From Scalindua sp964437425 (GTDB lineage Bacteria; Planctomycetota; Brocadiia; Brocadiales; Scalinduaceae), in NCBI GenBank assembly GCA_964437425.1, contig CAYTGO010000070.1, positions 1 to 15,192 of the forward strand: DNA of 15,192 nucleotides, in the 5' to 3' direction. The translations under genes and the position numbers were made by a program. The notes beneath the pieces were generated by a model, which was not told where the DNA came from, ran no database searches, and worked only from the letters and a program-made list of their open reading frames with translations. This document shows, piece after piece, positions 7,453 through 14,005 of this stretch. Each line of letters starts with the position of its first letter. Positions within the stretch are counted from its first letter, which is position 1.

Positions 7453-8549
7453 ATCACAAGAAGAGGGTTTTTAAAGTCAGGTATCGCTGGGACTTGTGCA
7501 CTTTGCACAGGTTATGAGCCCTTCGTGTCAGCAATTAGTGCTTCCGGTTCATATGAAGAAGAATTTCCTGCAAAAGAAGCATTGTATTACAAGAAGCTCC
7601 CGGAAGCCCGTGTAGAGTGCGAACTCTGTCCCAGAGGTTGTAAAGTTGCAGATCTTGAAAGAGGTTATTGCGGTGTAAGGGAAAACCGTGATGGGACATA
7701 CTATACGCTGGTTCATTCCCGAGTATGCTCTTTAAATGCTGACCCCATAGAAAAGAAACCCTTATTCCACTATTTACCCGGCACAAAGGCATATTCGATA
7801 GCAACAGCTGGATGTAATATCGAATGTAAATTCTGCCAGAACTGGCAGATATCACAATTTCGACCTGAACAGATAGACAGTATTAAGATCACACCTGAAG
7901 AAGTGGTAAAATTCTCGAAGGAACGTAAGTGTAAGACTATAGCTTATACCTATTCTGAACCCGTTGTATTCTATGAATATATGTACGATACTGCCAGACG
8001 CGCGAAGCAGGCAGGCGTCGGAAGTGTCATGATTTCCAACGGATACATAAAGAGAGAACCTTTAATTAAACTGTGCAAAGAATTAAGTGCTGTAAAAATA
8101 GATTTCAAGGCATTTACAGAAAAATTTTATAAAGAGACCTGTAGTGGTGAGTTAAAGCCTGTACTTGAAACACTTACCACTTTAAAAGAGACAGGTATAT
8201 GGTTCGAAGTTGTCATGCTCATGGTACCTACACTGAATGACAGTAAAAAAGAGCTTAGGGATATGTGCAAATGGATAAATAAAAACCTTGGCCCAGATGT
8301 TCCTATCCACTTCACACGTTTTCACCCTACATACAAAATAAAGAATCTTCCACCTACACCGGCAAAGACATTGGAAATGGCCAGAAACATAGCACTGGAA
8401 GCCGGCCTTAACTTTCCTTATACAGGTAATGTACCAGGTCATCCCGGGGAGAGTACATACTGTCCCGGCTGTAAGAAGGTAGTCATAAAAAGAGTGGGAT
8501 TTACAATCCTTGAGAATACCCTGAAGGGAAATGAATGCGGAAATTGTGA
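7450..8549 (+). CDS. amrS: AmmeMemoRadiSam-type radical SAM enzyme with Tat signal (3' end lost in gap)
   Basis: 366 residues are visible before the gap; the family is only slightly longer, so perhaps 10-40 residues are missing. The N-terminal cysteine module ECELCPRGCKV...YCGVREN (Cys57, 60, 64, 74) and DPIEKKPLFHYLPG (98-111) are typical of the AmmeMemoRadiSam / pyruvate-formate-lyase-activase-like family. The CxxxCxxC cluster is GCNIECKFCQNW (Cys122, 126, 129), which would bind [4Fe-4S] and S-adenosylmethionine. A C-terminal CPGC (338-341) and CGNC (363-366) form a zinc-ribbon-like pair. The protein opens MITRRGFLKSG, a twin-arginine motif, followed by a weakly hydrophobic segment, so export of the folded enzyme is predicted. 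The reaction is unknown for the family. No AMMECR1 or Memo partner gene is visible nearby. The final visible codon is interrupted by the Ns. Confidence 0.9.
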
Positions 8550-8649
8550 NNNNNNNNNNNNNNNNNNNNNNNNNNNNNNNNNNNNNNNNNNNNNNNNNNN
8601 NNNNNNNNNNNNNNNNNNNNNNNNNNNNNNNNNNNNNNNNNNNNNNNNN
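8550..8649. other. Scaffold gap (100 Ns)
   Basis: Exactly 100 Ns of unknown real length. They hide the 3' end of the radical SAM gene, the intergenic region and the first codons of the first DUF1538 gene. Because 100 Ns happen to keep both genes in one frame, a naive translation runs straight through and yields a false 642-residue protein. Confidence 0.99.
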
Positions 8650-9378
8650 TTTCTTATAAATTTAGCTAAAAACATATTCAGTGTATTTTTAAATATCCTG
8701 CCTATTCTGGTTGTTGTTACATCTTTTCAGTTATTTGTTATTAAACAACCATTTCCTGACCTTGCGTCTACTATTTCAGGCATGATTTTTGTTTTAGTCG
8801 GATTGTTCCTCTTTATCCAGGGTCTTGAGATTGGTTTGTTTCCCCTTGGCGAAAAAATGGCTTTCCAATTCTCCGCCAAGGGGAATATCTGGTGGCTACT
8901 CATCTTTGGATTTACGCTCGGCTTTTCCACTACAGTTGCAGAACCTGCCCTGATTGCCGTTGCTAAAAAAGCCGGAGAAATAGCGGCTGAGGCAAACGCC
9001 ATTAAACATACAACTGAATCGATAGCAAACTACGCCTTCGGACTTCGGATGACTGTTGCGTTTTCAGTTGGACTGGCCATTGCCGTTGGGGTTTTCCGTA
9101 TTGTCAAAGGCTGGTCAATCCAATGGTTTATTATCACAGGATATATTTGTGTTTCTATAATGACAGCCTTCGCACCTGAAGAGATTGTTGGAATAGCTTA
9201 TGATTCCGGAGGTGTTACGACATCAACTATTACAGTACCTTTAGTAGCTGCGCTTGGAGTAGGCCTGGCTTCCAGTATAAGAGGGAGAAGTCCTATAGTA
9301 GATGGCTTTGGGCTGATAGCCTTTGCAAGCCTGACACCTATGATTTTCGTAATGCTATACGGATTTATAATTTATTGA
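8650..9378 (+). CDS. DUF1538 membrane protein, first subunit (5' end lost in gap)
   Basis: 242 residues are visible up to the TGA at 9376-9378. Hydrophobic helices alternate with the conserved family motifs GLEIGLFPLGEKMA, FSTTVAEPALIAVAKKA and AYDSGGVTTSTITVPLVAALGVGLA, which identify DUF1538. Its first visible residue aligns with about residue 3 of the downstream paralogue, so few N-terminal residues are missing. The family is an integral membrane transporter-like group. From memory, a DUF1538 gene pair in Halomonas was reported to act as a sodium/potassium-proton antiporter (UmpA/UmpB), so cation transport at the cytoplasmic membrane is the leading guess. It is 33 bases upstream of the second copy, and the two subunits probably assemble together. 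Relative to that copy it has an extra charged segment (AEANAIKHTTES) before FGLRMTVAF. Confidence 0.88.
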   Translation, partial: FLINLAKNIFSVFLNILPILVVVTSFQLFVIKQPFPDLASTISGMIFVLVGLFLFIQGLEIGLFPLGEKMAFQFSAKGNIWWLLIFGFTLGFSTTVAEPALIAVAKKAGEIAAEANAIKHTTESIANYAFGLRMTVAFSVGLAIAVGVFRIVKGWSIQWFIITGYICVSIMTAFAPEEIVGIAYDSGGVTTSTITVPLVAALGVGLASSIRGRSPIVDGFGLIAFASLTPMIFVMLYGFIIY

Positions 9379-9411
9379 TTATTTTATTATTGATTACAAC
9401 AACAGAAACTA

Positions 9412-10221
9412 ATGGAATTACTTTACCACTCTGCAAAAGTTTTACTTGGCACACTTAAGGATGTGTCTCCGATTATCGGTGTGATCCTCTTTTTCCAACT
9501 GGTTGTTATCAGAAAGAAGATTGATAATCCGGGCCGTCTGGCATATGGGTTCTGCCTTGTAATTATTGGTCTGGCTATATTCATGATTGGGCTGGAAGAG
9601 GGCCTTTTCCCCCTTGGCGAAGCAATGTCCAGACAGCTGACTAATTTCTTTTTCCTGGCGAAGGGAAATGCAGAGATACTCAGAGAGATCGACACTACAG
9701 GATCTGTTCATCCGTCACTCTACTTCTGGACGTATGCATTCGGGTTCTGTATCGGCTTCTCTACTACAATAGCGGAGCCTGCTTTGATAGCCGTCGCCCT
9801 CAAAGCAAAGGAGGTGTCAACAGGAGCTATTTCACCGTGGGGGCTTCGTTTAGCAGTAGCGCTTGGGGTGGCAATTGGAATATCACTCGGTTGTTATAGA
9901 ATTGTTACAGGTTCCCCCCTGCATTGGTATATTGTTGCAGGGTACACGGCTGTAGTTTGCCTGACATTCTTTGCCCCCAAGATGATTATTCCACTGGCTT
10001 ATGATTCCGGAGGAGTTACTACCTCTACCGTTACTGTTCCACTGGTTGCCGCACTCGGTATTGGTCTGGCATCTAACGTACCGGGCCGTTCAGTTATTGT
10101 TGACGCCTTTGGCCTTATAGCCTTCGCCTCTCTATTCCCGATTATAAGCGTACTTGGCTACGGAATAATTTCAGAACAGATTGCGAACAGGAGTAGGAGA
10201 AAAAGTTTGAAGAAAGCTTGA
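9412..10221 (+). CDS. DUF1538 membrane protein, second subunit
   Basis: A complete 269-residue polytopic membrane protein paralogous to the gene before it. Motifs: GLEEGLFPLGEAMS (60-73), FSTTIAEPALIAVALKAKEV (116-135) and AYDSGGVTTSTVTVPLVAALGIGLA (196-220), with a short basic C-terminal tail (SRRKSLKK). The repeated polar AEPA and DSGG motifs within hydrophobic surroundings look like the substrate path of a transporter, which is inference. Relative to the first subunit it has an insertion after the first motif (residues about 78-104). The ATG at 9412 has no clear Shine-Dalgarno sequence, so translation may depend on coupling with the upstream gene 33 bases away. PII-like and CBS genes follow in the same direction. 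Confidence 0.92.
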   Translation: MELLYHSAKVLLGTLKDVSPIIGVILFFQLVVIRKKIDNPGRLAYGFCLVIIGLAIFMIGLEEGLFPLGEAMSRQLTNFFFLAKGNAEILREIDTTGSVHPSLYFWTYAFGFCIGFSTTIAEPALIAVALKAKEVSTGAISPWGLRLAVALGVAIGISLGCYRIVTGSPLHWYIVAGYTAVVCLTFFAPKMIIPLAYDSGGVTTSTVTVPLVAALGIGLASNVPGRSVIVDAFGLIAFASLFPIISVLGYGIISEQIANRSRRKSLKKA

Positions 10222-10236
10222 AAATCTTAATTTTTA

Positions 10237-10314
10237 GTAGCCGCAACATTGAGGTTGCATAACTTGCGTGGACAGATCACTTTGTGAGAGACGTCCGCCG
10301 GGAAGATCGGCTAC
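10237..10314 (+). promoter_or_regulatory. Candidate structured leader element before the PII-like gene
   Basis: A perfect 7-bp closing stem, GTAGCCG (10237-10243) with CGGCTAC (10308-10314), encloses two hairpins: CAAC/GTTG (10244-10247 with 10254-10257), and GTGGAC/GTCCGC (10268-10273 with 10293-10298, one G-U pair) topped by TCAC/GTGA (10277-10280 with 10284-10287). GCCG (10297-10300) can instead pair with CGGC (10308-10311), breaking the closing stem. It ends 33 bases before the PII-like ATG. It does not match a riboswitch class I can recall, and it could also be a dispersed palindromic repeat. Confidence 0.5.
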
Positions 10315-10347
10315 ATTTACAATTTATTTTAATTGGAGGAAACGTAT

Positions 10348-10692
10348 ATGCGGTTTAAAGTTATAATTGCAATGGTAGAGCAGGAACGTCAGGATGAGGT
10401 TATTTCTTCGGCAAAAGAAGCCGGCGCCACTGGCGTTACAATACTTAATGCCAGAGGAGAAGGTATTCGTGAACAGAAGACTTTTTTTGGTTTACAAATG
10501 GACATGCAGCGTGAGGTCCTCCTGTTCATTGTAGAGGACTTCCATGCCAATTCTATTCTGGATGCCATTTACAAAGCTGGCAACTTCGAAAAAGGACGTG
10601 GCATGGCTTTCTCATGGACAGTTGACAGGGTAATCGGAACGGAAAGTCAGATGGATGCCCTCGAAAAGGCAGCTCAGAAAAAATATATTTAA
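10348..10692 (+). CDS. PII-like signalling protein
   Basis: 114 residues from the ATG at 10348, chosen because GGAGGA (10335-10340) lies 7 bases before it and because RFKVIIAMVEQERQDEV matches the first beta strand and helix of the PII fold. Further PII features are GATGVTILNARGEG (26-39) leading into the T-loop region, VLLFIVED (57-64) and GRGMAFSWTVDRVIG (83-97). The T-loop differs from GlnB/GlnK and lacks the usual uridylylated tyrosine, so this is one of the PII-like families that sense nucleotides or other ligands rather than a classic nitrogen regulator. PII proteins are trimers that often bind and gate a membrane transporter encoded beside them; here the neighbours are two DUF1538 transporter genes, and that partnership is the likely role. 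The CBS gene follows after 25 bases. Confidence 0.85.
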   Translation: MRFKVIIAMVEQERQDEVISSAKEAGATGVTILNARGEGIREQKTFFGLQMDMQREVLLFIVEDFHANSILDAIYKAGNFEKGRGMAFSWTVDRVIGTESQMDALEKAAQKKYI

Positions 10693-10717
10693 CACAGATG
10701 AATTAAGGAGAATAAAA

Positions 10718-11104
10718 ATGGTAGAGCGAGTCAAAGACGTCATGTATGCATACGTAATGAATATTCATGGAATTACAAAGGTGTCTGATGCCCTGAGCAT
10801 CATGAAAGATGAAAACATTCAAACTATTCTTGTAAGGCCTCGGAATGATGAGGATGTGTACGGATTGATAACACTGAGAGACATAGCCACAAAGGTTATC
10901 GCAGCAGGAAAACGTTTAGAAGATGTTCATGCCTATGAAATTATGGCTAAGCCGGTTTTAACAGTTGACGCAAACATGCCGGTACATTATGCTGCGCGCT
11001 TTCTTACAAACTTTGATGTATCCTGGGCGCCGGTTATGGAGAATGGCGAATTAGTTGGAATGGTTTCCCTGATGGGCATGGTCTGGAAAGGAAGGGAGAT
11101 GTAA
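10718..11104 (+). CDS. Two-CBS-domain protein
   Basis: 128 residues from the ATG at 10718, preceded 7 bases away by AGGAG (10706-10710). An upstream in-frame ATG at 10655 would overlap the PII-like gene and add 21 unrelated residues. CBS motif 1 spans about residues 5-60 (VKDVMYAYVMNI, then IQTILVRPRND, then VYGLITLRDIATKVI). CBS motif 2 spans about 72-125 (AYEIMAKPVLTVDANM, then WAPVMENGELVGMVSLMGMV). A CBS pair forms a Bateman module that commonly binds AMP, ATP or related adenine compounds, and stand-alone modules often control transporters or enzymes. It is the last gene of the DUF1538/PII group, with a hairpin just after its stop. No other domain is fused to it. Confidence 0.88.
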   Translation: MVERVKDVMYAYVMNIHGITKVSDALSIMKDENIQTILVRPRNDEDVYGLITLRDIATKVIAAGKRLEDVHAYEIMAKPVLTVDANMPVHYAARFLTNFDVSWAPVMENGELVGMVSLMGMVWKGREM

Positions 11105-11112
11105 GTATTAGA

Positions 11113-11137
11113 GTATGGTGGGCAATGACCACCATAC
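11113..11137. terminator. Hairpin after the CBS gene, possible terminator
   Basis: GTATGGTGG (11113-11121) pairs perfectly with CCACCATAC (11129-11137) across a 7-base loop, 9 bases after the CBS stop codon. No T run follows on either side, so it is at best an atypical terminator or a 3'-end stabiliser. It sits between convergent genes, so it could act on both transcripts. Confidence 0.45.
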
Positions 11138-11160
11138 AACTGGCATGTCGTCGCTTTACG

Positions 11161-11181
11161 TAGGTCGGGTTTCTAGACCTG
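11161..11181. repeat. Short inverted repeat between convergent genes
   Basis: AGGTC (11162-11166) and GACCT (11176-11180) flank a 9-base spacer containing TCTAGA, and a T-G wobble can extend the stem. It is a second small hairpin in the 100-base gap between the CBS gene and the leftward membrane protein. It could be part of a dispersed palindromic repeat. A regulatory role is not supported. Confidence 0.35.
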
Positions 11182-11204
11182 ACATAATCGTTGACTGATG
11201 AAGC

Positions 11205-13772
11205 TCAGGATACTCTCTTCTGATAGTAAAGGTGCAGTAAGAACAGCAGACTCATCAGATTCAACACTGCTATTATTATACACGATCCGGATATCCCGAA
11301 TAGTGGGACAAAAAGTACGCCTGTAAGTAGAGCGCCAATAAAAGCGCCTGCATGGTCCGCACTGTCAATCGTTCCCGCAGTTGTCCCCAACTCTCCTTTC
11401 CGCATAAGATACAACTTACCTGCAATAGGAAATTCCAGGCCCACAAGCACGCCGGTTATAACTACCAGTATCATAAACAGATATTCAGAATCAAGAAACA
11501 GAGTAGAGAGCTGATTCAAAATAAAAGGCATGATGCAGGCATATACAACAATTATGGATTCTAATACTATGAATATCTTTACCCAGTCCATCTCCTTCTG
11601 CCCACCAACCTCTTCAGAAACCACCTTATCTCCTGCAACGGAAAGGCAATTCCCATCCTCATGATCCTGCTGTGATTTAGCGTATTCTTTAAACACAGTA
11701 AATGGATTCAATTTATTCAGAACATTCCCGGATGTGGTTTGTAATATCAACCTGTTACTAATCACACCCCCCAGAGCAATCCCAAACATAAAAACTGCAA
11801 TTATGAGCCCGATGTTCTCGTACACATATCCATAAATATTCTGAAATGCAAATATCAGGATTATTTCCAGCGCCATCCCGGCAAAACCGGTTGTAACAAT
11901 TGCCGCTATGCTATTGAATCGCTGCTGTGCATCCGAACTACGCCTGAAAACAGCAACGTATGCAAACCTGCAGACAATGAAGATAAAAACAGGGACCAGG
12001 AAGGTTATTACATGACTACTTTTAAGCCATTTGAGAATGCCTCCCAATTTACTGCCGGTAAGCTTGTCCCACAACATAAGATTTAGAAAATACGTAACAG
12101 GTTTTGCATCCGTGTTCACCCGGAGACCTTTTCTGCTCTCAATCTCGTCTGCAACAAACTTAACCCTCTCAGGCGGCAAAAGAGTGTCGAAAACATGCTC
12201 AGAGAAAAAATCAGATCTGACACCACGTTCTACATAACGTTTTGTCAATTTCCGGATATCAAATGTGGCAGTGTCAGATGAATTACTAGCAAAATAATAA
12301 TTTGTCTGCCCCGGAGAAATGATTACATGTGGAAATACGCTATGCAGAGTTTGATAAATAGAACCGGTATAATTACCCACCTCTTCTCCCATGTAATTAA
12401 CTGCAGACGATATCTCTATCGCAAAAACTCCATTGTCTGCTAGTATATTACCCCCCTCCTGAAAAAACTGTACTGTGTAAAATCTGTTAAGAAAAGCCGT
12501 GGAGGGGTCAGGAATATTTACGAATATTAAGTCATATTTTTTTTCAGCCTTTGCCTTCTTAACATAATACCTACCGTCTGTGTGAAATATCTTTACTCTC
12601 TTGTCAGATAATGCCTCTTCCTCTACAGGTGGCAAATACTTCCTTATTGACTCTGTTAATGCCGGATCCAATTCAATATAATCCAGCTCTTCAACCGGGT
12701 GTTTCAGCATCTCCCTGATCAGACCACCCATTCCACCACCTATCAACAACACTCTCTTCGGATCAGGATGTTGCGTCATTACCAGATGAGCTATCTGAGA
12801 GTTTGCATAGTCATCAGGAAAAGCAAAATTAAACTGACCATTTCCAAACACACTGTGTTGCTCATCTCTTACACCAACCACTATATTTTCGTATCTGGAA
12901 TCAATTGATTCAAGAAGCTTGATGTCCGGATTGGATGAACTCCATCTTATGTTGACTAAATAGCTGTCAACTCTATTGACTACACCAGATACCAGTAAGA
13001 TTAAAGTTACAAAAAGTGCTGAAAGACATACTAAAGACTTTCCGCTGACAAAAAACAACGAAGGTTTTTCTTTCATGAAAATACCTTTACCAGGAAGCTG
13101 CATCATCAGAAATAGATTCAAAAGCATAATACAATTAAAGATCAGTGCTATAGTAAATGGTTGGAATCTGGTAATAAGTACGAATGTAAATAATAAACCT
13201 CCTATCAGGCTGCCAATGGATTCCAGAATATACACAAAACCAATATCTGCAGCGGAATCATGCGTAAATCCCCTGATCACTTTACATCCAATGGGAAAGA
13301 TCAATCCTATAGTAAAGCTGAAAGGCGTGATAATACATAATGAGGAAAACAGCAATGACAATATTGGAATGTACTGACCTGCAGGTACATTGAGGATAAT
13401 CCTTAAAACTCTGATTAAGATCAATTCCAGGGGAAGTATCGTACACATCAACACCAACACGATAACAAAAAGAGAAACAGGACTCTTAAATCTGCTTGAC
13501 ATTCTCCCCCCTGTTGCCGCGCCGGATGCGACACCAAAGAGCCAGGTACCCAGGATTATTCCAATGCACAGTTCACTTCCGAAGAAAACGACCAGGAACT
13601 CCCGAATTATCAGCACCTGGGCTATCGTCGCATAACATCCAACAAATACCATCGAAAACAAGATAAAGAACCACGCTCTGTTTTCACGAAACATATCCTT
13701 CTCCATACTCCTCATTAATATAGTGGATTTCTCAATCCCTCTGTTCATCCAGAATGCCAGGCTAACAGCCAT
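11205..13772 (-). CDS. Membrane protein with central spermidine-synthase-like domain (MFS/spermidine synthase fusion)
   Basis: 855 residues in three parts. The N-terminal membrane domain (about 33-265) has several helices and the typical REFLVVFFGSELCIGI (57-72) and YILESIGSLIGGL (181-193). The soluble spermidine-synthase-like methyltransferase fold (about 270-570) has the S-adenosyl-binding loop LLIGGGMGG (342-350), IELDP (366-370), TDGR (398-401) and FVNIPDPSTAFLNRFYTVQFF (417-437). The C-terminal membrane domain (about 585-850) has a charged, probably soluble insertion at about 690-727. In true spermidine synthases the VNIPDP position reads D-x-x-D-P, so the catalytic aspartate is Asn419 here while Asp422 is kept; aminopropyl transfer is doubtful. 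The start is uncertain: Met9, Met20, Met23 and Met27 also precede the first helix, and Met27 has GGAG at good spacing, so the protein may be 26 residues shorter. Confidence 0.87.
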   Translation of the reverse strand: MAVSLAFWMNRGIEKSTILMRSMEKDMFRENRAWFFILFSMVFVGCYATIAQVLIIREFLVVFFGSELCIGIILGTWLFGVASGAATGGRMSSRFKSPVSLFVIVLVLMCTILPLELILIRVLRIILNVPAGQYIPILSLLFSSLCIITPFSFTIGLIFPIGCKVIRGFTHDSAADIGFVYILESIGSLIGGLLFTFVLITRFQPFTIALIFNCIMLLNLFLMMQLPGKGIFMKEKPSLFFVSGKSLVCLSALFVTLILLVSGVVNRVDSYLVNIRWSSSNPDIKLLESIDSRYENIVVGVRDEQHSVFGNGQFNFAFPDDYANSQIAHLVMTQHPDPKRVLLIGGGMGGLIREMLKHPVEELDYIELDPALTESIRKYLPPVEEEALSDKRVKIFHTDGRYYVKKAKAEKKYDLIFVNIPDPSTAFLNRFYTVQFFQEGGNILADNGVFAIEISSAVNYMGEEVGNYTGSIYQTLHSVFPHVIISPGQTNYYFASNSSDTATFDIRKLTKRYVERGVRSDFFSEHVFDTLLPPERVKFVADEIESRKGLRVNTDAKPVTYFLNLMLWDKLTGSKLGGILKWLKSSHVITFLVPVFIFIVCRFAYVAVFRRSSDAQQRFNSIAAIVTTGFAGMALEIILIFAFQNIYGYVYENIGLIIAVFMFGIALGGVISNRLILQTTSGNVLNKLNPFTVFKEYAKSQQDHEDGNCLSVAGDKVVSEEVGGQKEMDWVKIFIVLESIIVVYACIMPFILNQLSTLFLDSEYLFMILVVITGVLVGLEFPIAGKLYLMRKGELGTTAGTIDSADHAGAFIGALLTGVLFVPLFGISGSCIIIAVLNLMSLLFLLHLYYQKRVS

Positions 13773-14005
13773 ATTTTATATCCAAAGGGAGTTATTTGGA
13801 ATTACAAAAAAGCTCTCAGTGCTACCAATTTCATAAACAACGCTAACGCTTCTACTTACAACTCCCGGTAATTTTGATATCTTTATAAGAAAAAATAATT
13901 ATATAAAGAGTTAAACTTTTTATTATTTGTACCGACAATATATATGTAACAGATAGATTTTATTCAATCAGTTATAACTTTTATCATTTATCAGGGAATG
14001 GGACT
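13773..14005. other. Intergenic region between divergent genes
   Basis: This 233-base AT-rich spacer must contain the promoters of the leftward membrane protein and the rightward response regulator. I find only isolated -10-like boxes (for example TATAAC at 13973-13978) without matching -35 boxes, and no sigma-54 GG/GC element. No small gene is supported in it. Confidence 0.5.

Noticed and set aside
10333..10347. TTG at 10333 as the start of the PII-like gene
   Set aside because: It overlaps the Shine-Dalgarno sequence itself; the ATG at 10348 has ideal spacing and begins at the conserved first strand of the fold.
10655..10717. Upstream ATG at 10655 for the CBS gene
   Set aside because: It would overlap the PII-like gene and add 21 residues that are just that gene read in another frame; AGGAG and the ATG at 10718 are the natural start.
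12699..13635. Several plus-strand open frames of 69-133 codons inside the 855-residue gene
   Set aside because: They are antisense shadows of a clearly coding membrane and methyltransferase-fold gene and have no start signals or domain content.
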